Shown: positions 1 to 7,095, numbered from the stretch's first letter. The stretch is DNA of 11,358 nucleotides from Anaerolineales bacterium (GCA_018263655.1 JAANWY010000311.1:1-11358), one strand, 5' to 3'. The notes: generated by a model not told the origin, from the sequence alone. Numbers and translations are program-made.

Positions 1-60
1 CTCCCTCCTCGATGGATGATGGTGACTACTCGGGCACTTCGTGTCTACATAAGAAGATTG

Positions 61-113
61 CGGAAAAATGGGGGTCGGTGGGCGGCTGCCACCCACCGAC
101 CCCCATTTTTCCG
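61..113. terminator. Strong hairpin, probable bidirectional intrinsic terminator
   Basis: Positions 61-82 and 92-113 form a perfect 22-bp inverted repeat. Inside the 9-base loop two more G-C pairs are possible (84-85 with 89-90). The stem has an A-run at its left foot and a T-run at its right foot (106-110, followed by further T-rich sequence), so it fits Rho-independent termination in either direction. It probably ends a gene lying left of the window. No coding region can be recognised in 1-60. Confidence 0.75.
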
Positions 114-178
114 TATTTCTCAACGACAGAGGCAGCAGCCTGAGCAGTTGCAAATGATACACAAAAAGCATACTATCA

Positions 179-200
179 GAACATTACGGTGAACATTACG
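179..200. repeat. Short direct repeat (10 bp, 2 copies)
   Basis: The 10-mer gaacattacg occurs at 179-188 and again at 191-200, so the copies lie 12 bp apart. Two near-helical-phase copies could be a regulator site, but only two are present and nothing else supports a function. The rest of 114-300 shows no gene, RNA gene or clear promoter. Confidence 0.4.
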
Positions 201-300
201 TCAGCGGGGTGGTTTGACGGCGAATCGATAACCCACTCCACGGTCGGTCTTATAGTACGGTTGTCTACAGCAGGCCAGTGATCAAAAGGAGCATTCAGCT

Positions 301-398
301 ACCCTTGCGAAGGTTAGGAAGAACCTTGGCAAGAGGCCGATTCTCGACTGGCGAGGGGCACCTCAACCCGAAAGCGATTGGCAAACCTTCGCAAGGGT
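301..398. repeat. Palindromic intergenic repeat with ACCCTTGCGAAGGTT arms
   Basis: The 15-mer at 301-315 is the exact reverse complement of 384-398, giving a 98-bp element with inverted ends. Each arm is itself close to a 6-3-6 dyad (AACCTT-CGC-AAGGGT). The right part of the element (363-410) recurs in inverted orientation at 2167-2214. Related 15-mers lie at 2179-2193, 2244-2258 and 2327-2341. This looks like a dispersed REP/MITE-like family; no coding capacity is seen. Confidence 0.7.
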
Positions 399-410
399 CC
401 CCACTACCTG
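363..410 (+). repeat. 48-bp inverted repeat, left copy (flanks phosphatase gene)
   Basis: Positions 363-410 are identical to the reverse complement of 2167-2214. After one mismatch the match continues for four more bases. The pair encloses the phosphatase gene and its predicted promoter, so the intervening segment of about 1.76 kb could in principle invert by homologous recombination. It may equally be two insertions of the same dispersed repeat. Confidence 0.85.
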
Positions 411-438
411 GACAGAGTGAACACACCGATGGTATAAT
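409..438 (+). promoter_or_regulatory. Predicted sigma-70-type promoter for the phosphatase gene
   Basis: A perfect TATAAT at 433-438 is preceded, with an 18-bp spacer, by TGGACA at 409-414, one base away from TTGACA. Transcription would start near 445 and give a leader of about 115 bases before the GTG start at 559. The -35 hexamer begins at the last two bases of the 48-bp inverted repeat, so the repeat boundary and the promoter are physically coupled. Confidence 0.55.
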
Positions 439-451
439 GGGTTAATGGGTT

Positions 452-527
452 ACGTTGCTTCGCAATGTGATTTGAAAGGTGCCGGCTCTATACTTAACGC
501 CATTAAGATGAGCCAGGTGACCGGCAC
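452..527 (+). promoter_or_regulatory. Structured 5' leader of the phosphatase mRNA
   Basis: Downstream of the predicted start site there is a 7-bp hairpin (452-458 with 462-468, loop ttc, one G-U pair). A second composite stem follows: 484-488 pairs with 510-514 and 479-483 with 523-527, leaving an 8-base bulge at 515-522. A small cttaa/ttaag hairpin (493-507) sits inside it. I match this to no riboswitch class. The structure ends about 18 bases before the ribosome-binding site (545-550). Confidence 0.35.
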
Positions 528-558
528 TTGCCTGTAGGTCCACTAGGGAGAGCGCCAA

Positions 559-1818
559 GTGTCAGAAGGCTTGACGGATGAACTCATCATCGCCTGGAAC
601 CGTCTGTCCTTCCTGCACCAGGTCACCCAGCTCATGCGCCAAATCACAGACCCCTGGCAGCTTTCGCTGGAGTCTTTGCGCTTGGCGGCCGACACCATCG
701 AGGCCGAGAACGCCTTTGTCGCTCAGTTGCGTGACGATGCTCTCGACTTCCAGTGGCTGGAGCCGTGCTACGATGAAAGCGACACTCGCCGCATCCTCGT
801 TAGCTTGCAAGATGCGGGCGGCATCCTGATTCGTAACGGGGCTGACGCTTGCCGCAAGACGTTCCCGAGGCTGCCCAATCTGCACAGCTTCATGGGCCAG
901 CAGCTCCAAGTGACCGCCGGCCCGCCACCCTTCATCGGTCTGATCAACCGGTCGACTCGCCGGTTCACCACAGGTGACACGCAGCTTTTCGAAAGCCTGG
1001 CCGAGCAGATCACCACCGTTATCGAGACCGAATCGTTACACGCCGAGCAGATTCGGGCCGAGCAACTCAACCGTGAAATGGAGATCGCGCGGGAAGTCCA
1101 GGCTAGCTTCCTGCCGGCCCAACTGCCCGAGCTGCCAACCTACGACTTCGCCAGTGCGCTGTTGCCTGCGCAGATAACGAGCGGTGATTTCTACGACGTT
1201 TTACAGTGTCAAGATGGCGGTCTTGGGTTTCTGGTGTGCGACGTGGCCGGCAAGGGTGTGTCGGCCGCGCTGCTGGCAGCCGGCATCCGGGCGACGATCC
1301 GCGCCGGATTGCAAGAGGGCAATGCCCCCGGCGAGGTGCTGCAGGTTAGCAATGCGGCGCTTCTGGAGGACATGGACCGCACCGGACGCTTTGCCACGGC
1401 CATGCTCGTGAATCTTGCGCCAGATAGCCGCGAGCTGCAATACGCCAGCGCCGGCCACACGGCCGCCCTCTGGCTACAGTCTGGCACCTTGCAGGTAGAA
1501 AGATTACCCAGCACAACGCTGCCCCTGGGCGTGCTGCCAGACATTGACGCTACCAGCACCTCGATTGACCTAAAGCCCGACGATGTTCTCCTGATTTACA
1601 CCGACGGTCTAACAGAGGTCGAGAACGAAGCAGGCGAGATCCTGGGCATGGCCGGCGTCACCGACGTCCTGCTGGCCACGCACCCGGCGCCGGCCCAGTT
1701 TATCCTCGACAGCCTCATCGAGGCCAACGAGGGCCACCGCGGCCACACACCCATCGCGGACGACCTGACGTTGCTCGTCATCAAACGACAGCCGGCAGAC
1801 GCACCTGTTCCCCAATAA
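559..1818 (+). CDS. GAF-SpoIIE serine phosphatase (RsbU-like, PP2C family)
   Basis: A 419-residue cytosolic protein without membrane segments. Residues 10-155 resemble a GAF sensor domain, 158-185 form a helical linker ending in the SpoIIE-type IAREVQASFLP, and 195-410 are the PP2C/SpoIIE phosphatase. The expected metal-binding aspartates are present: SGDFYD (Asp210), CDVAGKGVSAALLAA (Asp228), YTDGLTE (Asp349) and DDLTLLVIK (Asp401/402); ASAGH is at 296-300. Such enzymes dephosphorylate STAS anti-sigma antagonists, and a STAS gene closes the next operon (8167-8502), so that protein is the likely substrate (inference). No anti-sigma kinase is seen here. The GTG start is chosen because AGGGAG (545-550) lies 8 bases upstream. 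The ligand of the GAF domain is unknown. The gene is flanked by the two 48-bp inverted repeats and has its own predicted promoter. Confidence 0.92.
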   Translation: MSEGLTDELIIAWNRLSFLHQVTQLMRQITDPWQLSLESLRLAADTIEAENAFVAQLRDDALDFQWLEPCYDESDTRRILVSLQDAGGILIRNGADACRKTFPRLPNLHSFMGQQLQVTAGPPPFIGLINRSTRRFTTGDTQLFESLAEQITTVIETESLHAEQIRAEQLNREMEIAREVQASFLPAQLPELPTYDFASALLPAQITSGDFYDVLQCQDGGLGFLVCDVAGKGVSAALLAAGIRATIRAGLQEGNAPGEVLQVSNAALLEDMDRTGRFATAMLVNLAPDSRELQYASAGHTAALWLQSGTLQVERLPSTTLPLGVLPDIDATSTSIDLKPDDVLLIYTDGLTEVENEAGEILGMAGVTDVLLATHPAPAQFILDSLIEANEGHRGHTPIADDLTLLVIKRQPADAPVPQ

Positions 1819-1936
1819 CTGCACATAGTCCGAACGGTCATGGACGTCGTAAACTATGAATAGATACGTGGCGGCCATAATCACTGGCGTCTGATCCGCC
1901 GGCTGCCCACGTGATACTCCTGGTAAAGCTGGGCGA

Positions 1937-2032
1937 GGTCTCCTGTCTGCGCCTGCCTGTGCGTCGCACGCAGACAGGTGCACCGCACAGGCAGGCCCGA
2001 CCGATGCCCCCCTACGTCTCGGTCAGGAGACC
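1937..2032. repeat. Interleaved inverted repeats (pseudoknot-like topology)
   Basis: Three arm pairs are visible: 1942-1951 with 1969-1978 (10 bp), 1951-1963 with 1984-1996 (13 bp), and an outer 1937-1945 with 2024-2032 (9 bp). The first two pairs cross rather than nest, which is the order of an H-type pseudoknot, and they share a base at 1951. A simpler 5-1-5 palindrome, gtgcgtcgcac (1959-1969), competes with them. No open frame here resembles a protein. It may be a composite repeat or a structured RNA. Confidence 0.55.
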
Positions 2033-2033
2033 T

Positions 2034-2071
2034 TCGACGAGCAGGAAAGAACTCGACGAGCACAGAAGAAC
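2034..2071. repeat. Imperfect 19-bp tandem repeat, two copies
   Basis: Units 2034-2052 and 2053-2071 both begin tcgacgagca and agree at 16 of 19 positions; a partial third unit may follow. It directly abuts the outer arm of the interleaved inverted repeats. No function can be assigned. Confidence 0.5.
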
Positions 2072-2166
2072 TTCGCAGAGGGCACTTAGATCCGTCAACC
2101 TGTTCGTTTCGTAATGTACTTCGTAATCCCCATGCCGTAGAATTGCGAATGATACTTGTAACTGTT

Positions 2167-2214
2167 CAGGTAGTGGGGACCCTTGCGAAGGTTTGCCAAT
2201 CGCTTTCGGGTTGA
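2167..2214 (-). repeat. 48-bp inverted repeat, right copy
   Basis: This is the exact reverse complement of 363-410 and contains the 15-mer ACCCTTGCGAAGGTT at 2179-2193. Only the single arm is present: the matching opposite arm of the 301-398 element is missing, and a different but related palindrome begins five bases further on (2219). This suggests a truncated or rearranged copy. Confidence 0.85.
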
Positions 2215-2218
2215 AAGG

Positions 2219-2372
2219 CAATACCCGTGAATGAATCCCGGTTACCCTCCCGCAGGTTACGGCATAGCCTGTGTTGGAATATCAAACTGCTTCGAGAAGT
2301 AGCATTTGCAAGCCAAAAACCGTCCAAACCTGCGGGAGGGTGAACCGCTCTACCGTTCATTCACGGGTATTG
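2219..2372. repeat. 154-bp palindromic element (MITE/REP-like)
   Basis: The ends are a perfect 17-bp inverted repeat (2219-2235 and 2356-2372). Inside lie perfect 15-bp inverted arms, accctcccgcaggtt at 2244-2258 against 2327-2341, with cggtt/aaccg alongside them (2239-2243, 2342-2346) apart from one extra base on the right. About 68 unpaired bases occupy the centre. The 15-mer differs at only three positions from the one in the 301-398 element, so both belong to one family. No transposase frame is present. Confidence 0.7.
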
Positions 2373-2399
2373 GTCAGCACAGGCTCTTCGGCGGTGTCT

Positions 2400-2487
2400 T
2401 CTCAATATATGGGGGGCATGTAGGACGATTTGGTAAATCGTCGGGTCGAAATACCATTTCGACCTACATAGCCCCGAAATATTGAGA
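2400..2487. repeat. 88-bp three-way-junction (Y-shaped) inverted-repeat element
   Basis: An outer stem pairs 2400-2408 with 2479-2487, continued by 2413-2424 with 2463-2475 (G/C run plus atgtagg/cctacat, one bulged A at 2470). Inside are two adjacent hairpins: 2424-2442 (acgattt-ggt-aaatcgt) and 2444-2464 (gtcgaaat-acc-atttcgac). The outer and inner stems compete for the bases near 2424 and 2463-2464. It is not a tRNA: there is no anticodon arm, T-arm motif or acceptor end. It could be a mobile palindromic repeat or a structured leader of the operon that starts at 2588. Confidence 0.65.
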
Positions 2488-2587
2488 TGATACCTTCGGC
2501 GATCAAAAGGTTGTTTCTGAACCGAATTCAACATTGTCAAGCTATCCATTGGGCACCGTCGTGACAACAACGAGAAAGGTCTTCTGA

Positions 2588-4735
2588 ATGAGACTAGTTT
2601 ATCTGCTGTCGATATTCGTCGTTCTCTTGGTCTCAGTCGTGATCCCTAGTCCGGTCACAGCGCAAGAGCCAATTACGAAAGCGGCCGCCTGGACTTTGCC
2701 AACCCTGGCCGGCACAGACACGTTGCGGCTGGAAGGCTACCGGCCCGTCGTCAGATTTGACTTAATCATCCCCCCTGGCTGGCAACCCTCCAGTTTCTCG
2801 CGCACCGGTCAACTGGTGCTCGACTACCGCATCAGCGAGCTCGCCATAGCCGGCGGCGCAACCCTCACCGTGCGCTTGAACGGCGAGGCGGTCTCGTTCA
2901 TTGCCTTCAAGGAGGCCGGCGCCACCGTTGCCCTTGATCGCAACGCCGGCTCCCTGAGCTTCGACCTTCCCACCGCACTTCTCCAAATCGGTCGGAACAC
3001 CTTGCAATTGGCCGCTTTCCTGCCGCTGGAGGAGGACGAGGACTGCATCGTCCCTAATCATCCAGCGCGCTGGCTGGAGATTGAGTCAGATAGTCGCATC
3101 AATCTGTCGTTGGAACCAACCGAAGGCCCCCTCAATCTGAGTGATTTTCCGGCCCAATTCGAAATCATTGGCACGTTGGAGGGCACACAGATCACCTTTG
3201 TGATTCCGGAAGAGCCGGATGATCAAGAATTGAACGCGCTGTCGGCCGTGGCCTTCGCTATGGCCCGCGAGATGTCGACGCAGCCGGCGTGGTCCGTGAC
3301 CACAGCCACCGATTTCGACACCGCTGAGACCGCCGGCCCCGTCGTTCTGATCGGCGCAGCCGGCCAAAATCCCCACGTCGATTCGCTGGCGCCAGCGGAG
3401 GGAGAGGCCGGCTGGCTCCGCCTGGCGCGCGCGGACTGGTCGGCCAGCGAACCGGTGCTCGCCATCGGCGGCGTCGACGGCCAGGCGGTTCTCCGTGCAG
3501 CCAAGGCTCTGCTCGACCCGCTGGCCGTGCTGCAGATGGCGGGTGAAATAGCCACCGTGGATGAGCTGCCGACGGTGGAGCCTGACCCCCTGCCTGAAGT
3601 GTTTAGCTTAGCAGACCTCGGCTACGATGACCGGACGGCCCGCGGGCTCGGTGAACAATCCTTGATCTATGCCTTTGACGTGCCCTTTGCGTGGGCACCC
3701 AGGGATGGCCGGCTGGAGCTGAACTTTGTGCACTCGGCTATTGTTGACCCCCAAATCGCGACGCTGACTGTTTTCATGAATGGCCGGTACGTCACGGATA
3801 TCCGGCTCGATGTACCGGAAACTGCGTCCAACTCGATTGAAACCACAATCCCACAGAGCCTGCTGAGGCCCGGGCGCAACTTTCTGCGTTTGACCTTCAA
3901 CTTCAGTACACCGATTCAGTTGTGTGAGGGCGGACCACCGGCGGAACCCTGGGCCACCGTGCGTCCGGATTCTGCCCTGTCGTTGCCCCACGGCAACCGT
4001 GGTGGCCGGCTCACGCTGGATGACTTCCCGTACCTGCTCTCTAGCGAGGTCGATTTGGCGGATCTTGCCATCGTGTTGCCGGCCCAACGTACCACAGAGG
4101 ACCTGACCGCTGCCCTCGACCTGGTGCGCGTTTGGGGCGGTTCGGATAGCGAAGTCGCGCCACGCTGGATGGCCGCTGAAGAAGTGAACGAGGAGGAGAC
4201 AAGACGCTCCCATCTCATCATACTCGGTGACTTTCCACGCCAGCCGGCGCTGCAAGACCTCAACCCGCACCTGCCGCTCCCCTTCAACACCCCGAGCGGC
4301 GAACTCTGGTCGAGTTACGGCATTCGTATCCCAACGAATCGCCCCGATCTCGGCACGGTTCAAGCGCTGCGGTCTCCCTGGGCCGAGAACCGCGCCATTC
4401 TCGTGGTGGCCGGCGTCAACCCGAAGGGCTACGATCGCGCACTTCGGCTCTTGACGGAGCCACAGTTGCAGGCCGCGCTGGACGGCCAACTGGCCGTGGT
4501 AGCGGGTGATGACGAAGTCCAAGCGCTGGAGATTTATACGCGAACCATTCCTGACCTGGGTACTGTGCCGGCGGTCGGTGCCGCCGACCGCTCTCTCCGT
4601 GGACTCTTCGGCTCCGACAGCCCGTGGCCGGCCATCATCCTCGTTGCTGCGGCTTTAGTAATCTTTGCAGCCGTCAGCACCATAGGCCTACGCTGGTATG
4701 GACGGCGCCAGGCCGCCCAGTCCGGGGGGCATTAG
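2588..4735 (+). CDS. BcsB-like secreted, membrane-anchored protein
   Basis: A 715-residue protein resembling BcsB, the extracytoplasmic partner of the BcsA cellulose synthase that guides polymer outward. Residues 1-25 are a signal peptide (probable cut near VTA-QE) and 679-701 a C-terminal membrane helix followed by Arg residues and a short tail. The outer part is a visible two-fold repeat: a jelly-roll-like carbohydrate-binding region (about 50-175, then 360-465) followed by a flavodoxin-like region (about 185-325, then 475-645). Equivalent landmarks in both halves are Cys153 and Cys446, PARW and PAEPW, and DFPAQF and DFPYLL. This matches BcsB architecture; 715 residues is near the family length. 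AAAGG (2575-2579) lies 8 bases before the ATG. It opens the operon, yet no BcsA glycosyltransferase lies in the window, so cellulose as substrate is not supported; a role with the PgsB/PgsC pair is inferred. Confidence 0.8.
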   Translation: MRLVYLLSIFVVLLVSVVIPSPVTAQEPITKAAAWTLPTLAGTDTLRLEGYRPVVRFDLIIPPGWQPSSFSRTGQLVLDYRISELAIAGGATLTVRLNGEAVSFIAFKEAGATVALDRNAGSLSFDLPTALLQIGRNTLQLAAFLPLEEDEDCIVPNHPARWLEIESDSRINLSLEPTEGPLNLSDFPAQFEIIGTLEGTQITFVIPEEPDDQELNALSAVAFAMAREMSTQPAWSVTTATDFDTAETAGPVVLIGAAGQNPHVDSLAPAEGEAGWLRLARADWSASEPVLAIGGVDGQAVLRAAKALLDPLAVLQMAGEIATVDELPTVEPDPLPEVFSLADLGYDDRTARGLGEQSLIYAFDVPFAWAPRDGRLELNFVHSAIVDPQIATLTVFMNGRYVTDIRLDVPETASNSIETTIPQSLLRPGRNFLRLTFNFSTPIQLCEGGPPAEPWATVRPDSALSLPHGNRGGRLTLDDFPYLLSSEVDLADLAIVLPAQRTTEDLTAALDLVRVWGGSDSEVAPRWMAAEEVNEEETRRSHLIILGDFPRQPALQDLNPHLPLPFNTPSGELWSSYGIRIPTNRPDLGTVQALRSPWAENRAILVVAGVNPKGYDRALRLLTEPQLQAALDGQLAVVAGDDEVQALEIYTRTIPDLGTVPAVGAADRSLRGLFGSDSPWPAIILVAAALVIFAAVSTIGLRWYGRRQAAQSGGH

Positions 4736-4754
4736 ACATGCGTGATATCTCGAG

Positions 4755-5792
4755 GTGCAATTTGTGACGTCGACATCAACGGAAATTCTGAATGGGGCCA
4801 GAAGCACGGCTGAGCATCCTGCCGGCAAGTCCACGGACCATCATCGCCCATCCCCCTTTGCGGTGCGACAGCCGTGGGAGCTGTACGCATTGATCGGGAC
4901 CGTGATCGCGGAGAGCGCGCTGATCACGCTGGGCAATTTGCCGCACATGTCGGCTTGGTTGTTGGCCCTGCTGGCGGTCGGCGTCGGGCAGGCGCTGCTG
5001 TTGCCGGCAACCGCTGCCTGGCTCACCGGATTGGGCGTCGTCGTTGCCTGGGTGTTGTTGCGTCAGGCGGCCGGCATCTGGATTCAGCCCGAACTCTTTC
5101 AAAGTCTGTTGGAACTCGCCGGCCTGAGCCTCAGCGTCGTCCTGGCCATTCGCTTTCGGCAGATCTGGCAACACCAACAAGAGGAGCTACAGGAACTGCG
5201 TGAACTCGAAGACTTGCTTGTGGCCGGCGAGGTCGGTACGGGATTGCTCCCACGCGAGGTTGCCGAGCTGCGCCTGGAGGAAGAAATCGACCGCGCGCGG
5301 CAGTTCCAGCGCCCGCTCGGACTCCTGCTAGTGGAGATCGACGCGCTGCCCAAACTCGAGGCAACGGACGTTCAATTCAGGCAAGTCTACCAGGCCATCA
5401 CCCGCCAACTGACGAGCGCTTCGCTGGTGCACGACATCCCGTTTCGCGTCGGTCAGAGTCGGATCGGGCTGATCCTGCCGGAACGGTCCTGGGATGACCT
5501 GTACGACGATGCCGAATCCATCGTCAACGCGCTCCACAGCGCGACGTTCCTGGATCGAGAGGAACAGCCACAGCCGGCACACGACTACATTCAACTGACC
5601 GTCGGGTTGGGCACCTACCAAGGCGAACGGGTCGAGGAAATCGATTTGATGGGAGCTGCGGAGGATTCCCTCGACATCAGTCGCGATCTGGCCGGTCTCG
5701 GAGAAGTGTCTGTGTCAGCGTACGCCATGCCGGCCGCCGGCGTCGTGGAACCGAAACTGGTACTCGGGGAGGAGGAAGAGGCAAGCTCGTGA
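4755..5792 (+). CDS. Membrane protein with degenerate GGDEF domain
   Basis: A 345-residue protein. About 40 polar residues precede roughly four membrane helices (about 43-61, 67-84, 87-103, 117-134); a charged, coiled-coil-like linker (136-156) leads to a GGDEF-fold domain (about 173-320). The fold is recognisable from PLGLLLVEIDALPK (187-200), DIPFRVGQSRIGLILPE (227-243) and QLTVGLGTY (280-288). The catalytic GGDEF is replaced by GQSRI (233-237), and the Arg of the upstream RxxD inhibitory site is also missing (LVHD, 224-227). Diguanylate cyclase activity is therefore unlikely; it may be a structural or sensing subunit. The gene starts 19 bases after the BcsB-like gene and its stop overlaps the next start (GTGA at 5789-5792), so translation is probably coupled. 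GTG at 4755 or the in-frame GTG at 4764 could be the start; neither has a strong ribosome-binding site. Confidence 0.75.
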   Translation: MQFVTSTSTEILNGARSTAEHPAGKSTDHHRPSPFAVRQPWELYALIGTVIAESALITLGNLPHMSAWLLALLAVGVGQALLLPATAAWLTGLGVVVAWVLLRQAAGIWIQPELFQSLLELAGLSLSVVLAIRFRQIWQHQQEELQELRELEDLLVAGEVGTGLLPREVAELRLEEEIDRARQFQRPLGLLLVEIDALPKLEATDVQFRQVYQAITRQLTSASLVHDIPFRVGQSRIGLILPERSWDDLYDDAESIVNALHSATFLDREEQPQPAHDYIQLTVGLGTYQGERVEEIDLMGAAEDSLDISRDLAGLGEVSVSAYAMPAAGVVEPKLVLGEEEEASS

Positions 5793-7090
5793 TCGGTTTT
5801 GTCGTTGCTTCTATCATTCTGAGTGCACTGATGTGGCACTGGCACCGCCGGCAGCAGCGGCACGAGGCGCGCATCCAGCAGATGCGAGTGCGCGTCCACG
5901 TCAACGGCATTCGTGGCAAGTCGACGGTGACGCGATTGGTGGCCGGCGTCCTGCGCGAAGGAGGGTTCCAGACCGTCGCCAAGACCACGGGCAGCGCGGC
6001 GCGCATCATCTTCCCCGACGGCAACGAAGCCCGCATCAACCGCCGCGGAGCCGCCACCATCGTCGAGCAGATCGACATTGTGCGCCAATACGTCACCCCC
6101 GAGACCGAGGCATTGGTCATCGAATGCATGGCGGTGACCCCGCTCTACCAGAAAGTGTCCCAGGAGCAGATCGTTAAGGGCAACATCACCATCATCACCA
6201 ACGTGCGCGAAGATCACCAGGACGTCATGGGCGAAACGTTGCCCGAGATCGCCGACGCGATGTCGACAACGATTCCGTACGATGGTCTTCTCATCACCGC
6301 TGAAGACCGAGAAAACCTGCGGGATCAGCTCGAAGCCAACGCCCGAGCGCGTGGATCGGAGTTTCTCTACGCCGATCCGGACGGGATCACGGATGACGAG
6401 TTGAAGCAATTCGACTATCTATCTTTCAAAGAGAACTTGGCGCTTGGCCTGGCCGTTGCGAACGTGCTGAACATCCCGCGCGACGTCGCTATGCGCGGCA
6501 TGCGCAAAGCAATCCCCGATATCGGCGTGGTTTTCGTGCAACGAGCGATGGTGGGTGAAAAAGAGATTGTGTGGGCGCCTTTGTTCGCTGTGAATGACCG
6601 CGAGAGCACGATTATGGGCGTCGAAGCCCTGCGCCCGTACCACAAAGCCGACGCCACGCGAATCGGGGTGCTGAACAATCGCTATGACCGCGCGGTACGA
6701 GCCACACAGTTTGCCGAAATTGCGGCCGGCGACCTGAAGCTAGACTACTACATCACATTTGGCGCTTACGAAGAGCAGGTCACAGAACGAATGGTGGAAG
6801 TGGGCTACCCGCGTGAGCGCATCATCAACCTGGGCTTCAGCCAGAATCCAACCCTCGAAGACATCCTGGATACGATTACGGGCTTGATCGAAGGCGATCA
6901 GGGCCTGCTGATCGGCATGGTGAATATCCACACCCCACAAGCTGAGCTGCTGATGGAATTCTTCCACCACCTGAAAGTGGAACAGCGGGCAAGCAGTCGA
7001 CTGACCGCCGACTTGCCACACATTCCAGAAACTGTGCGCCGCCGGCGCTATCTAATCAGCCACTTGCTGACCCAGAGGGAGGCTCAGTAA
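5789..7090 (+). CDS. pgsB: PgsB/CapB-type poly-gamma-glutamate synthase ligase
   Basis: A 433-residue member of the Mur-ligase-like PgsB/CapB family, the ATP-dependent amide ligase of poly-gamma-glutamate synthase. An N-terminal membrane helix (about 2-16) with a following basic stretch precedes the P-loop VNGIRGKSTVTRL (38-50). Further family signatures are AKTTGSAARIIFPDG (64-78), ECMAVTPLYQ (112-121), NVREDHQDVMG (138-148), TTIPYDG (160-166) and, near the C-terminus, GMVNIHTPQAELL. No key residue is obviously lost. It is slightly longer than the roughly 390-residue Bacillus protein, mainly at the N- and C-termini. The start is GTG, 7 bases after AGAGG (5777-5781), overlapping the previous stop. 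The pgsC-like gene follows after 5 bases. The actual monomer (D/L-glutamate or another amino acid) cannot be read from the sequence. Confidence 0.92.
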   Translation: MIGFVVASIILSALMWHWHRRQQRHEARIQQMRVRVHVNGIRGKSTVTRLVAGVLREGGFQTVAKTTGSAARIIFPDGNEARINRRGAATIVEQIDIVRQYVTPETEALVIECMAVTPLYQKVSQEQIVKGNITIITNVREDHQDVMGETLPEIADAMSTTIPYDGLLITAEDRENLRDQLEANARARGSEFLYADPDGITDDELKQFDYLSFKENLALGLAVANVLNIPRDVAMRGMRKAIPDIGVVFVQRAMVGEKEIVWAPLFAVNDRESTIMGVEALRPYHKADATRIGVLNNRYDRAVRATQFAEIAAGDLKLDYYITFGAYEEQVTERMVEVGYPRERIINLGFSQNPTLEDILDTITGLIEGDQGLLIGMVNIHTPQAELLMEFFHHLKVEQRASSRLTADLPHIPETVRRRRYLISHLLTQREAQ

Positions 7091-7095
7091 ACGCC

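Noticed and set aside
1911..2214. Short open frames on both strands in the repeat-rich gap
   Set aside because: Their products are repeat-derived, Arg/Ser-rich and without motifs, and none has a good ribosome-binding site.
2034..2372. CRISPR array
   Set aside because: The repeats are few, of unlike length, and mostly inverted; there are no evenly spaced unique spacers and no cas genes.
2400..2487. tRNA gene
   Set aside because: The folded element has a three-way junction but lacks the T-loop consensus, an anticodon arm of correct length and a 7-bp acceptor stem.
2386..2501. cttcggcg direct repeats (2386-2393, 2494-2501) as target-site duplication of the Y-shaped element
   Set aside because: They lie 6 bases outside the element on each side instead of flush with its ends, so a duplication on insertion is not convincing.
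3608..4522. A 304-codon open frame on the minus strand inside the BcsB-like gene
   Set aside because: It is fully antisense to a clearly recognisable gene, its product is rich in Arg, Gln and His without any domain, and long shadow frames are expected in GC-rich coding DNA.
2588..4735. Calling the operon a cellulose synthase locus (bcsB)
   Set aside because: No BcsA glycosyltransferase, BcsC or BcsZ is present and the neighbours are PgsB/PgsC, so the gene symbol and the substrate are not supported.
4755..5792. Active diguanylate cyclase
   Set aside because: The signature GGDEF is GQSRI, removing the metal- and GTP-binding residues.
5615..6409. A 264-codon minus-strand frame overlapping the GGDEF-like and pgsB genes
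   Set aside because: It spans two genes on the other strand whose products match known families; its own product has no recognisable motif.
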